Source: UBA5734 sp964528645
GTDB taxonomy: Bacteria; Bacillota; Clostridia; Saccharofermentanales; UBA5734
DNA length: 55,846 nt
NCBI GenBank assembly: GCA_964528645.1
Contig: CAZGSR010000016.1
Span: forward strand, 1-55,846
Reading direction: 5' to 3'
How positions within the stretch are numbered: position 1 is the stretch's first letter; each line of letters starts with the position of its first letter. The position numbers were made by a program, and so were the translations under genes. The notes below the pieces were generated by a model. It saw only the letters and a program-made list of their open reading frames with translations. It was not told where the DNA came from and searched no databases. Positions 34,061 through 42,993 of the stretch are shown here, one piece after another.

Positions 34061-35161
34061 TCAGGCGTTCGCAACCGCTTCGACAACCAGGCGGGTCATT
34101 TCGCGGGTGCCGACACGCTTCTCAGTTGAGTTGCTGCCGACATTCTGGACGATGTCCCCCGTGCGGTAGCCGTCGGCCAGGACTTTGGCGACAGCGGCTT
34201 CAACAGCGTCTGCCTCCGCGATCAGACCGAGTGAACTGCGCAGCAACATGGCAGCGGAGAGGATCGTGGCCAGCGGGTTCGCCTTGTCTTGGCCGGCAAT
34301 ATCCGGTGCCGAGCCGTGGACAGGCTCGTACATGCCGGGCGTTCCGGGTTTACCCAGGGAGGCCGAGGCGAGCATGCCGATTGAGCCGGTGATCATGGCT
34401 GCTTCGTCGGAGAGGATATCACCAAACATGTTGGTCGTCACGATGACATCAAAATCCGACGGGCGCTTGATCAGCTGCATGGTGGCATTATCAACATAGA
34501 GATGGTCGAGGGTGACCTCCGGGTAGTCCTGGCTGACCCGGATCACGGTCTCTCGCCAGAGGCGGGAGCTTTCCAGGACATTGGCCTTGTCGACACTGGT
34601 CAGGCGCTTACCACGCAGCATGGCCTGTTCAAAGCCAACCCGGGCGATGCGCTCGACCTCCATGATGCTGTAGGCCTCGGTGTCATAGGCTTCGGGGCCG
34701 TTAGGACCTTCGCGGCGGCCACGGTCGCCGAAATACATGCCGCCGGTCAATTCACGGACGATCATGACATCGATCCCGGCAGCAGCGGTCTCCGGGTGGA
34801 GCGGGCAGGCAGCCGCCAGTGCTGGATAGAGGACTGCTGGCCGCAGGTTGGCGTAGAGGCCCAGTTCAGCTCGCAGGCCGAGAAGTGCGCGTTCCGGGCG
34901 TTTATCGCCCGGCAGGGTATCCCACTGTGGGCCGCCAACCGCGCCCAACAGGACGGCGTCGCTCTTTTTGGCAGCAGCGACGGTGGCAGCCGGCAGAGGC
35001 TCGCCTGTAGCATCGATCGCGATCCCGCCAGCAAGCAATTCGGTGTAGGCGAACTCATGGCCGAAACGGTCAGCAATGGCGTCGAGAACCTGACGGGTGC
35101 CATTGACCACTTCAGGTCCGATACCGTCGCCGGGAATGACTGCAATTTGGAATTTTGCCAT
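34061..35161 (-). CDS. leuB: 3-isopropylmalate (methylmalate) dehydrogenase
   Basis: NAD-dependent decarboxylating dehydrogenase of 366 aa in the isocitrate/isopropylmalate dehydrogenase family. It shows VIPGDGIGPEV at the N-terminus, the RPERALLGLRAELGLYANLRP substrate loop typical of LeuB, and NMFGDILSDEAAMITGSIGML and EPVHGSAPDIAGQ near the C-terminus. It oxidises 3-isopropylmalate and, in the citramalate route, 3-methylmalate to 2-oxobutyrate. It is 57 bases after cimA, which suits the second role. leuC and leuD, which act between CimA and LeuB, are not in the window. Confidence 0.95.
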   Translation of the reverse strand: MAKFQIAVIPGDGIGPEVVNGTRQVLDAIADRFGHEFAYTELLAGGIAIDATGEPLPAATVAAAKKSDAVLLGAVGGPQWDTLPGDKRPERALLGLRAELGLYANLRPAVLYPALAAACPLHPETAAAGIDVMIVRELTGGMYFGDRGRREGPNGPEAYDTEAYSIMEVERIARVGFEQAMLRGKRLTSVDKANVLESSRLWRETVIRVSQDYPEVTLDHLYVDNATMQLIKRPSDFDVIVTTNMFGDILSDEAAMITGSIGMLASASLGKPGTPGMYEPVHGSAPDIAGQDKANPLATILSAAMLLRSSLGLIAEADAVEAAVAKVLADGYRTGDIVQNVGSNSTEKRVGTREMTRLVVEAVANA

Positions 35162-35218
35162 AGAAATAGTCTCCTTGAATATCTGGTCTGGTGATTGGAT
35201 GATCAGGAAATTGCGGAT

Positions 35219-36805
35219 TCAGTTCAGGCCAAGCTGCTGGCACATGAGTTTGTACTCGAGCGAATCAACCAGGGCCAGCCAGGATGCTTCGAGGATGTCG
35301 GTCGAGACTCCGATCGTATGCCAGGTACGGATGCCATCGGTGGATTCGATCAGAGTGCGCACGGTCGAAGCGGTGGCTTCCTGGTTCAGCACGCGGACCT
35401 TGAAGTCAGTCAGGCGGACCTGGGTCAGTTCCGGATAGAAGACCTCCATCGCCTTTTTCAGCGCACGGTCCATGGCGTTGACCGGGCCTTCGCCCTCGGC
35501 AGCGGTGACTTCTTCAACACCATCGACGAGGATTTTGATATAGGTGAAGGCACTGTAGGCGCCGACCTGGGGCTGCTCGATCGTGATGCGCAGTTTTTCC
35601 AGGGTGAAGAAGGGCTGGTACAGACCCAGCTCCTTGCAGACCAGAAGCTCCTGAGATGCTTCGGCACCCTCGAAGTGATAGCCCTGGTGCTCGAGCTCCT
35701 TCATCGTGTGCAGGACGCGGGCCACTTCTGGAGCATCGCGGCTGATGTCCGGCTTGATCCGGCGGATGATGTCCAGGACAGCGGACCGACCGCTAATTTC
35801 CGAGAGAAGGAAACGGCGGGCATTGCCGACTGACGTCGGCTCGATGTGCTCGAACGTCTTGGGATTTTTCTTGACCCCATCGACATGCATACCGGCCTTG
35901 TGCGAGAAAGCTGAACTGCCGACATACGGTTCGCCGTTGGGCAACTGGATATTGGTGATCTCGGCGATCGTCCTGGCCACCGGAGTGAGCAGCTCCATCC
36001 GGTCATCCGGGATGCAGGGGTGGTCGTATTTGATCTGCAGATTGGGAATGATGGTCGACAGATTGGCATTGCCGCAACGCTCACCAATGCCGTTGAATGT
36101 CCCCTGGACATGGGTCGCGCCCGCAAGGACGGCAGCCTGGGAATTGGCCACGGCCATGCCGCTGTCATTGTGGCAGTGGATGCCGATCTGGATACCCGGC
36201 AAGGCTTTGACCACGGCAGCGGTGACAGCTCCGACCTCATCCGGCATGGTCGCACCATTCGTGTCACAGAGCACGGCACAGAGAGCACCACCATCACGGG
36301 CCGCTTTCAGGCAGGCCACCGCATAGTCCGGATTGGCCCGGTAGGCTTCGAAAAAATGCTCGGCATCGAATATGACGTCACGCCCCTGCGAACGCAGGTA
36401 CTCAGTCGTCTCCCGGATCAGGGCCATGTTCTCCTCATTGGTGCAGCGCAGGATGTCGCGCACCTCGAGGTCCCAGGTCTTGCCGAAAATGACGATCGTA
36501 CTGGTCTGGGCCGACAGGAGGTCAGCCAGGCCGGTGTCCTCCTCGGGCTTGACGCCTTTGCGCTTGGTCGGGCCGAATGCGACCAGCTCCGTTTGGTCCA
36601 TCACCGGACGCTTTTCATTGAATTTGGTGAAAAATTCTCGATCCTTCGGATTGGAGCCAGGGTTGCCGGCCTCAATGTAGCGGACACCGATGGTCACGAG
36701 ATTGTCGAGGATCTGGAACTTGTCATTGACAGAAAATGAGACACCCTCCATCTGGGCGCCATCGCGCAGGGTCGTGTCAAGAATTTCAACAACGGGTTTA
36801 ACCAA
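35219..36805 (-). CDS. cimA: Citramalate synthase
   Basis: Condenses acetyl-CoA with pyruvate to (R)-citramalate, entering the threonine-independent isoleucine pathway. Its 528 aa comprise the HMGL-like TIM barrel with ILDTTLRDGAQMEGVSFS at the N-terminus and the metal-binding HxH in GIHCHNDSGMA, followed by a LeuA-type regulatory domain from about residue 390. The DGAQMEGVSFS form is typical of the CimA/NifV-like branch rather than LeuA (DGEQ). The start is a TTG at 36805: AAGGAGG lies eight bases upstream and the protein then opens directly on the conserved strand. Upstream in-frame ATGs would add about 95 unrelated residues. First gene of cimA-leuB-ilvD-ilvB. Confidence 0.92.
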   Translation of the reverse strand: MVKPVVEILDTTLRDGAQMEGVSFSVNDKFQILDNLVTIGVRYIEAGNPGSNPKDREFFTKFNEKRPVMDQTELVAFGPTKRKGVKPEEDTGLADLLSAQTSTIVIFGKTWDLEVRDILRCTNEENMALIRETTEYLRSQGRDVIFDAEHFFEAYRANPDYAVACLKAARDGGALCAVLCDTNGATMPDEVGAVTAAVVKALPGIQIGIHCHNDSGMAVANSQAAVLAGATHVQGTFNGIGERCGNANLSTIIPNLQIKYDHPCIPDDRMELLTPVARTIAEITNIQLPNGEPYVGSSAFSHKAGMHVDGVKKNPKTFEHIEPTSVGNARRFLLSEISGRSAVLDIIRRIKPDISRDAPEVARVLHTMKELEHQGYHFEGAEASQELLVCKELGLYQPFFTLEKLRITIEQPQVGAYSAFTYIKILVDGVEEVTAAEGEGPVNAMDRALKKAMEVFYPELTQVRLTDFKVRVLNQEATASTVRTLIESTDGIRTWHTIGVSTDILEASWLALVDSLEYKLMCQQLGLN

Positions 36806-36835
36806 AGATCTCTCCTCCTTTTCCAGGCATCTGGT

Positions 36836-36859
36836 CCGGGCCGGGAATTTCCGGCCCGG
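36836..36859 (-). other. GC-rich stem-loop in the cimA leader
   Basis: CCGGGCCGG and CCGGCCCGG form a perfect 9-bp stem around six bases, 31 bases upstream of the TTG start. There is no T run, so it is not a normal terminator; an RNA-level control element or mRNA stabiliser is possible. Confidence 0.45.
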
Positions 36860-36973
36860 GCAAGGTGTCGCAAGGTTATTCCAGCATACCCTTTGCCCGG
36901 ACAGGGGGCAAGTTTTCCTCGGCCCTTTTTCTTCACGCTTTCTGCCGAAAACTGGTCCTGGGACACGTGAATA

Positions 36974-36982
36974 TGCTATACT
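36974..36982 (+). promoter_or_regulatory. Extended -10 promoter of the ABC-F gene
   Basis: TGCTATACT, a TGn motif plus TATAAT-like hexamer, 38 bases before the ATG at 37021. No -35 is recognised. Confidence 0.5.
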
Positions 36983-37020
36983 GGCGGCGCATTCGAGCAC
37001 TGGGAGAACTGTAAGATCCG

Positions 37021-38946
37021 ATGAGCCTTCTGTCACTGCAATCCGTGGAAAAATCGTATTTCGGCCGCACGGTCCTGGCTGGTGTTTCACTGCGGATTGA
37101 CCGCGGCGACCGTCTGGCCTTGATCGGTGAAAATGGCGCCGGCAAGACCACCCTGCTGCGCCTGGTCACAGGCCAGGAAAAGCCCGATGCCGGACAGGTC
37201 ATCCAGCCTGCCACTGTTGTGGTCGGCTACCTGAGCCAGCATGTCGAAGAGATCTGCGACCTGGAGAGCCATCCACTGGCCAATCAGGAACTGACCGCCC
37301 TTGAGGATGAAATGCGCCAGCTCGAACATGAGATGGCCGGTGCCTCTGGCGATCACCGCCTGATGGCGCGCTATGCAGAATGCACGGCCCGCTTTGAAGC
37401 CCTGGAAGGTTATGACTTCCCGCGCCGGATGCAGGAGGCCCTTGATGGGCTCGGCCTGTCAGGCGAAGCGCTGTCCCGCCCGATGTCGACCCTTTCCGGC
37501 GGTGAACGGATGCGGGTCGCTCTGGCCCGGATCCTCCTCATGTCACCGGACGTCCTGCTTCTGGACGAACCGACAAACCACCTCGACGCCAGTGCGCAGG
37601 AATGGCTTGAAAGCTATCTGAAAAGTTTCAAGGGCGCCGTCCTGCTCGTTTCCCATGACCGCGCCTTCATCGACCAGGTTGCCAATGAAGTCGCTGAACT
37701 GTCGCTCGGCCAACTGACCGTACGGCCCGGCAATTACACCGCCTACAAAGAGATCCAGGCCAGCGAACAGCTGACTTTGTCGCGCACAATCCGGCAGATG
37801 GAAAAAGACCTCGCCCATCAGGAAGCGGTCACCCAGACCATGCTGTCGCACCGCAAAATGGCCAGCTATCATGCGCGGGAAAAAGTCGTTGCCAAACTGT
37901 CGGCTGAACTGACCGAAATCCGCGACCGGGCACGCCTGCACCAGACCCAGCTCAAATTCAATTTCCTGCCGGTGCAGAATACCGGTGACCCGGACAAGCA
38001 GCTGCTCCTGGCCAGCGACCTGGAAATCCGTTTCCAGGAGCGGGTCTTGTTTTCCGGTGTCAGCTTTGAAATCCGCGGGCGTGACAAGCTCTGTGTCTGC
38101 GGTCCAAATGGCTGCGGCAAGTCCACATTGCTGGCGCTGCTTCTCGGCAAGATCCCGCACAGCCATGGTGCCATGCGCCTGTCTGAGAAAACAGTCTTTG
38201 GCCACATGGGTCAGCATGTCGAATTTCTCGATGAACAGGCCGGTGTCCTGGATGAGTTGCTGGCCCGTTTTGCCCTCGACGAGGCCGGGGCCCGGAATTT
38301 GCTGGCCCGCTACGGATTTAGGGATGTGGATGTATTCAAGTCAATTTCCGTCCTGTCCGGCGGCGAACGTGCCCGGCTCTACCTGTGCTGTTTGCTGCTT
38401 GAGCAGCCGGACCTCCTGCTTTTGGACGAGCCGACCAATCATCTCGATATCCATTCCCGCGAAATTCTGGAACAGGCGCTGCTTGAATTCCCCGGTGCGA
38501 TTTTTGCGGTCAGCCACGACCGTTATTTCATCGACAAGATCGCCCGCCGGGTCCTGGGTTTTGTCGGCCACCAGGTCCAGTCCTTCGACACCTATGCCGA
38601 ATACCGGAGCAGGGCCCGCCAGGAAGAGGCAGCCGCTGTCACCAGAAGCAAAGACCGGAAAGAGCAGGAGGCCAGGGCAGCGCGCAACCAGGAATCCGAT
38701 TCTGCCAGCGGGCGTGTGCAGAGTCTGAACAAGGCTCAGGAGCGACGCGAAAATGCGAGGCGCAAAGAGCAGCTCCGCCAGACGGAAAAGCGCATTGAAC
38801 AGCTCGAACAGGAACGGTCGGATCTCGAGACATTGTTCTCCGGTACAGCAACGCCTTCTGATTACGAGCGTTATGCCGTTGTTCTGCAGGAAATTGACGA
38901 TGCCTATGCCCTCTATCTGGAACTGGCCGAAGACCAGGGTACCTAG
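37021..38946 (+). CDS. ABC-F family ATPase
   Basis: Soluble protein with two ABC domains and no membrane part, 641 aa. First domain: Walker A GENGAGKTT, signature LSGGERMRVALARIL, Walker B VLLLDEPTNHLD. Second domain: GPNGCGKST, LSGGERARLYLCCLL, LLLLDEPTNHLD. The inter-domain linker (about 240-310) is the P-site-tRNA-interaction motif region of ABC-F proteins, and the C-terminus (about 540-641) is a charged coiled coil. ABC-F proteins act on the ribosome as translation factors or antibiotic-protection proteins; the C-terminal coiled coil suggests a Uup/YdiF-like housekeeping type rather than a dedicated resistance factor, but I cannot decide this. It ends one base from the convergent lipid-kinase-like gene. 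Confidence 0.93.
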   Translation: MSLLSLQSVEKSYFGRTVLAGVSLRIDRGDRLALIGENGAGKTTLLRLVTGQEKPDAGQVIQPATVVVGYLSQHVEEICDLESHPLANQELTALEDEMRQLEHEMAGASGDHRLMARYAECTARFEALEGYDFPRRMQEALDGLGLSGEALSRPMSTLSGGERMRVALARILLMSPDVLLLDEPTNHLDASAQEWLESYLKSFKGAVLLVSHDRAFIDQVANEVAELSLGQLTVRPGNYTAYKEIQASEQLTLSRTIRQMEKDLAHQEAVTQTMLSHRKMASYHAREKVVAKLSAELTEIRDRARLHQTQLKFNFLPVQNTGDPDKQLLLASDLEIRFQERVLFSGVSFEIRGRDKLCVCGPNGCGKSTLLALLLGKIPHSHGAMRLSEKTVFGHMGQHVEFLDEQAGVLDELLARFALDEAGARNLLARYGFRDVDVFKSISVLSGGERARLYLCCLLLEQPDLLLLDEPTNHLDIHSREILEQALLEFPGAIFAVSHDRYFIDKIARRVLGFVGHQVQSFDTYAEYRSRARQEEAAAVTRSKDRKEQEARAARNQESDSASGRVQSLNKAQERRENARRKEQLRQTEKRIEQLEQERSDLETLFSGTATPSDYERYAVVLQEIDDAYALYLELAEDQGT

Positions 38947-38947
38947 G

Positions 38948-39844
38948 CTAGGGCACGACCAGGCGCAAAGCCTGATGCTTGACTGTCAGTTCCACCGGCA
39001 ATTCACCACCCCATTCGCCATCGAGGTCGATGGAGAGTGTCTCAGGATGAGCTGTCATGATTTTCAGAGTTGATGTCTGGAAATAATCGATTTTGGGGTG
39101 GTTGACATGGACACCGTTGACCATCTGGACCAGCAGGGGGAATAGTTCCAGGAGGTTTTGCGGCTTGACCAGAACCACATCCAGCAGGCCGTCGGTCACA
39201 GAAGCCTGGGGGGCGAGGTTGCGGAAACCGCCGACGCTGCTGGTATTGGAAACAATAAAAAGCAATATCTCCTCGTCGATGATCCGGTCGGGTGTCTCGA
39301 TATGGACCGGAATCGGGCGCAGTGCCTGGGAGGAAAGATCCCTTGCGCCCTCAATGACATAGGCCAGCGTGCCAAGGACGGTCTTGGCATCCGTTGGGAC
39401 TTTGTAGGCCACATCGGTCAGCAAGCCGCCCGCGGCCACATTGACAAAATAGCGGTCATTGGCCTGGCCGACATCGATCAGGCGAGTCTTGCCCTGGCGG
39501 ATCATTTTGGCCACGGCACTGTCTGAGCGGGGTAACTGCATGGCATAGGCGAAATCATTGACCGTACCGGCAGCCAGGATGGCCAGCGGGGTCTGATGCT
39601 TGCCGTCGAGCAGGCCGCTGACCACCTCATTGACTGTCCCATCGCCACCGACAACCAGAATCAGGTCAAACTGCCAGTCCTGGTAATAGCGGGCCGCAAT
39701 ATAGGCATCCCGGGGACCCACGGTCCGGACGACATCGACATCACTGAATGTACCATCGGCCAGCAGCGTCTCAGTCAGGCGCTCGGCTTTTTTTTGCAAA
39801 GTCTGTCGGCCGGATGAGGGATTGATGATGACACGTGCGCGCAT
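38948..39844 (-). CDS. Diacylglycerol/lipid kinase family protein
   Basis: DagK/YegS/LCB5-type kinase of 298 aa. The N-terminus RVIINPSSGR and the nucleotide-binding GGDGTVNEVVSGL (about residues 64-76) are diagnostic of the DAGK catalytic fold. In Bacillota, DgkB of this family recycles diacylglycerol from lipoteichoic acid synthesis into phosphatidic acid. DgkB is a plausible but unproven identity. It has its own extended -10 promoter immediately downstream of the terminator that ends the long minus-strand operon. Confidence 0.9.
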   Translation of the reverse strand: MRARVIINPSSGRQTLQKKAERLTETLLADGTFSDVDVVRTVGPRDAYIAARYYQDWQFDLILVVGGDGTVNEVVSGLLDGKHQTPLAILAAGTVNDFAYAMQLPRSDSAVAKMIRQGKTRLIDVGQANDRYFVNVAAGGLLTDVAYKVPTDAKTVLGTLAYVIEGARDLSSQALRPIPVHIETPDRIIDEEILLFIVSNTSSVGGFRNLAPQASVTDGLLDVVLVKPQNLLELFPLLVQMVNGVHVNHPKIDYFQTSTLKIMTAHPETLSIDLDGEWGGELPVELTVKHQALRLVVP

Positions 39845-39877
39845 GGCAGACTCCTGGCTGTTTTTGATAGTAGATTT

Positions 39878-39886
39878 ATTATACCA
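39878..39886 (-). promoter_or_regulatory. Extended -10 promoter of the lipid-kinase-like gene
   Basis: TGGTATAAT on the minus strand, 33 bases before the ATG at 39844 and just after a rho-independent terminator. Confidence 0.6.
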
Positions 39887-39899
39887 TGCCTGGCCGCTG

Positions 39900-39934
39900 A
39901 AAAAAGGCAGCCTTCTGGCTTACTCAAGGCTGCC
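39900..39934 (-). terminator. Terminator of the nine-gene operon
   Basis: GGCAGCCTT and AAGGCTGCC form a perfect 9-bp stem with an 11-base loop, followed by TTTTTT on the minus strand. It overlaps the stop codon region (39920-39922) of the last flavoprotein. Confidence 0.88.
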
Positions 39935-41644
39935 CCGTGCTTTGAGCAGGGCTTCGGCGCAGCGCAGGCCGTCGACAGCAGCTGACAGGATCCCACCGGC
40001 ATAACCGGCGCCTTCGCCGCAGGGGTACAGTCCTTGGCAACGGCTCTGTAAAGTGGTCTCATCGCGCAAAATGCGGACGGGAGCCGAACTTCTGGTTTCC
40101 ACACCGGTCAAGATCGCCTCAGGTGCGGCAAAGCCGGATAGTTTCTGGTCCAAAAGTGGCAGGGCCTCGCGCAGGGCTTCGGTGGCGAAGACTGGCAGGC
40201 ACAGGGCCAGGTCGGTCCAGGTCACACCCGGGGTATAGCTGGGCAGGACTCCGGCTGGACCTGCCGAAGGCTGGCCAGCCAGAAAATCACCCACTCGCTG
40301 AGCCGGGGCCCGGTAAGTCCCGCCACCGAGGTCGAAAGCGAGCTGCTCCATCTGGCGTTGAAGGCTGATGCCACCCAAAGGGCCCGGTTCTGGGAAATCC
40401 TCCGGACGGACCTCGACCAGCACGGCACTGTTGGCATTGACCTGGTCCCTGGCGTGGAGGCTCATGCCATTCGTGACAATCCCGCCTGGTTCGGATGCCG
40501 AAGCCACTACCTGGCCGCCCGGGCACATACAGAATGTGTAAACCGAACGTCCTGAAGGCAAGTGGACAGCCAGCTTGTATTCAGCCGGTGGCAAATCAGG
40601 GTGGCCGGCCTGCGGCCCATACTGGCTCTGGTTGATCTTGCTCTGCAAATGTTCGATCCGTACCCCCACCGAAAAGGGCTTGGCAGCGAGTGGAACTGGA
40701 ACACTTGCCAGCATCGTCACCGTGTCGCGGGCGCTGTGTCCAATGGCCAGGATGACGTCTTTCACGGCCCAGGTTTCAGTCTGCCGGGCCCCATCCGCAG
40801 CCTGGCGGCTGACGATGATTTTTTCTAGCTTGCCCGTGAGAACCTCTTCTTTGGGTGCATCCGCCGGGTCGTTAGGACGAGCCAGCCCGGACGGCGAGCA
40901 AACCAGCTCATCCAGCCGGGTGCCAAAATGGAAACTGCCTCCGAGTTGCTCGATGGTCTGGCGGATCGTGGTCACGACCCCGCAGAGCAGATCGGTGCCG
41001 ACATGGGGTTTGGGCTCGATCAGGATATTGGCAGGAGCTCCAGCCAGGACCAGTTCTTCCAGGATCGCCTGGCAACGCGGATCTTTGAGATTGGTGGTCA
41101 ACTTGCCATCAGAAAAGGTTCCGGCACCACCTTCGCCAAACTGGACATTGTTTTCCGGATCGAGCGGACCACCAGACCAGAACCGGTCAACCGCATCTTT
41201 GCGCTGGGCGATCGGCTGGCCGCGTTCGATGACATAAGGTCTGAGCCCTGCTTGAGCCAGGGCCAGGGCTGCAAACAAACCGGCCGGTCCGCTGCCGACA
41301 ATCACCGGTCGCTCAGAATCCGGCAGATCCCGGGAAACAGATCCTGACTCAAACGCAGCCTTCAAGGCTGGGATGGCAGCAAGGCCAACGGGTTTGGGAG
41401 CCGTCTGGCCCCGGACGATCGTGTACTGGATCCGGATATCTCCTTTGTGGCGGGCATCGATCGACTTGCGTGCTACATGAAAGGTCCCCACCCGTCCTGC
41501 AGGACAGTGAAAAGCCCGGGCGATCGCCCGGACCAGGTCTGCCGGCGAATGGCCGAGCGGCAGGCGTACCGAGCATGTTGCAGCGTCTGCCTGACCTGGC
41601 ACGCTGCCCGCACGATGGGCAGGTACCTCCCGCCTCCCGGTCAT
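39920..41644 (-). CDS. FAD-dependent oxidoreductase (COG2509 type)
   Basis: Uncharacterised flavoprotein, 574 aa. An N-terminal domain of about 85 residues (SVRLPLGHSPADLVRAIARAF...VARKSIDARHKGDIRIQYTI) typical of the COG2509 FAD-dependent dehydrogenases is followed by the Rossmann FAD motif VGSGPAGLFAALALA and the NNVQFGEGGAGTFSDGKLTT segment that marks the family. Its reaction is not known. The start at 41644 forms an ATGA overlap with the stop of the preceding flavoprotein gene; earlier in-frame codons are inside that gene. Last gene of the operon, ended by a strong terminator. Confidence 0.88.
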   Translation of the reverse strand: MTGRREVPAHRAGSVPGQADAATCSVRLPLGHSPADLVRAIARAFHCPAGRVGTFHVARKSIDARHKGDIRIQYTIVRGQTAPKPVGLAAIPALKAAFESGSVSRDLPDSERPVIVGSGPAGLFAALALAQAGLRPYVIERGQPIAQRKDAVDRFWSGGPLDPENNVQFGEGGAGTFSDGKLTTNLKDPRCQAILEELVLAGAPANILIEPKPHVGTDLLCGVVTTIRQTIEQLGGSFHFGTRLDELVCSPSGLARPNDPADAPKEEVLTGKLEKIIVSRQAADGARQTETWAVKDVILAIGHSARDTVTMLASVPVPLAAKPFSVGVRIEHLQSKINQSQYGPQAGHPDLPPAEYKLAVHLPSGRSVYTFCMCPGGQVVASASEPGGIVTNGMSLHARDQVNANSAVLVEVRPEDFPEPGPLGGISLQRQMEQLAFDLGGGTYRAPAQRVGDFLAGQPSAGPAGVLPSYTPGVTWTDLALCLPVFATEALREALPLLDQKLSGFAAPEAILTGVETRSSAPVRILRDETTLQSRCQGLYPCGEGAGYAGGILSAAVDGLRCAEALLKARGSLE

Positions 41645-42993
41645 GCCCGCACCCTTGTGAGCAGGCGGGCAGCAGATGCACCGGCCAAAAGACCACTGGA
41701 CCAGGCCCACTGCAAATTATAGCCACCGCAGTCGCCATCGATGTCCAGAAGCTCACCAGCGGCAAATAAACCCGGTTTCAGGCGCGACTCCAGGCAATCC
41801 GGCAGGAAATCACGGCAGTCCAGACCGCCAGCAGTCACCTGGGCCTGGGAGAAATCTTTCGTCCCCGTCACAGTCAGTTCGAGCTGCTTGATGCTCCGAG
41901 CCAGGCTTTTCACCTGGCGCGACGATAGGGTGCGAACCGGTTGGTCGAGATTGGTATGGAGCGCCTCCCGGACAATGAAGCCACCGATTTTACGGTGGAC
42001 CAGTCCGGTCAGCAAGTCCGACAGGTGCAGGGCTGGATTCAGGCTGATCCGGTGGGCGATGCTGGCTTCAATGGCACTTTCTGTCCATTCCGGCAACAAA
42101 TCGAGCTGGATCCGGAGCGGCTCGACACTGTTTTCCTGCAGGCTCACGCTGACCGTGCGGGACAGCTGCAAGATCGGGATCCCGGACAGACCATAATCTG
42201 TAAAAAGGACCTCGCCAGCTTCACGGCTGATTTCCTGGTTCCCCAGGAGCAGGGACAAACCGCATTCGACCCGGATTCCCGACAACGAAACCGTTTTGCG
42301 GCCAGCAGTGGTCAATTGGACCAGAGCTGGCAAAGGCTCGACCAGATGGTGACCCAGCGGCTGGGCCAATCGATAGCCGCTGCCATCGCTGCCCAGATTT
42401 GGTGAGGCCATACCGCCCGTGGCCAGGATGACACAGGTGGTATCCAGTTTCTGGCCATCGGCCAGGCCGAGGCGCCAGTGTGGTGCTTTTTCCAAGGGCT
42501 GGCTACCAAGAAAAACCGGCTCGACAGGCTCGAGCGAAACAACCGTCTGCTGTGTCTGGGCCGTGATGTGCAGGCGCTCGATCTCGTGTGCCAGCAGATC
42601 CACCACGGCAGCAGCCTGCTGGCAGACAGGATAGATCCGGCCGTCCTCTTCTTCCCGGCAAACCAGACCGAGATCGAGGAAAAAGTCCAAGGTGGCCTTG
42701 ACGTCATAGCGGTGCAAGGCGCCGCGGCAAAAACGGGGATCATCACCGTGATACGCCGCAGGAACAGCCAGGGCATTGGTCAGGTTGCAGCGCCCATTGC
42801 CAGTGGCCAGGATTTTGCGGCCGATTTTGTCATTTTTTTCGAGGATCAGGATGTTCAAGGAACCTGAACGCGGCGGGGCTGCCTGTTCATGCCAAGTCCT
42901 GGCTGCCGATATGGCTGCCAGGAGGCCGGCTGCTCCGCCACCGACTACGATCAGGTCTACTCGTTTCGGCCGCCTGGCGGTCGTTTCCGTCAT
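41641..42993 (-). CDS. HI0933/BaiN-like flavoprotein oxidoreductase
   Basis: FAD-dependent protein of 450 aa in the HI0933-like family (COG2081). N-terminal dinucleotide motif VVGGGAAGLLAAISAA; ILEKNDKIGRKILATGNGRCNLTN is the family hallmark; ATGGMASPNLGSDGSGYRLA mid-protein; and a C-terminal FAD motif ELLDIDGDCGGYNLQWAWSSG. Members include BaiN, assigned to bile-acid dehydroxylation pathways, and many of unknown substrate, so no substrate is inferred. It is coupled by four-base overlaps to the CYTH gene upstream and the second flavoprotein downstream. Confidence 0.9.
   Translation of the reverse strand: MTETTARRPKRVDLIVVGGGAAGLLAAISAARTWHEQAAPPRSGSLNILILEKNDKIGRKILATGNGRCNLTNALAVPAAYHGDDPRFCRGALHRYDVKATLDFFLDLGLVCREEEDGRIYPVCQQAAAVVDLLAHEIERLHITAQTQQTVVSLEPVEPVFLGSQPLEKAPHWRLGLADGQKLDTTCVILATGGMASPNLGSDGSGYRLAQPLGHHLVEPLPALVQLTTAGRKTVSLSGIRVECGLSLLLGNQEISREAGEVLFTDYGLSGIPILQLSRTVSVSLQENSVEPLRIQLDLLPEWTESAIEASIAHRISLNPALHLSDLLTGLVHRKIGGFIVREALHTNLDQPVRTLSSRQVKSLARSIKQLELTVTGTKDFSQAQVTAGGLDCRDFLPDCLESRLKPGLFAAGELLDIDGDCGGYNLQWAWSSGLLAGASAARLLTRVRA

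Noticed and set aside
36806..36960. T-box leader before cimA
   Set aside because: No AGGGTGGNACCGCG-like segment and no T-run terminator are present.
37021..38946. ABC-F antibiotic-resistance protein
   Set aside because: No leader peptide or resistance context is seen, and the C-terminal coiled coil suits Uup/YdiF-like housekeeping members.
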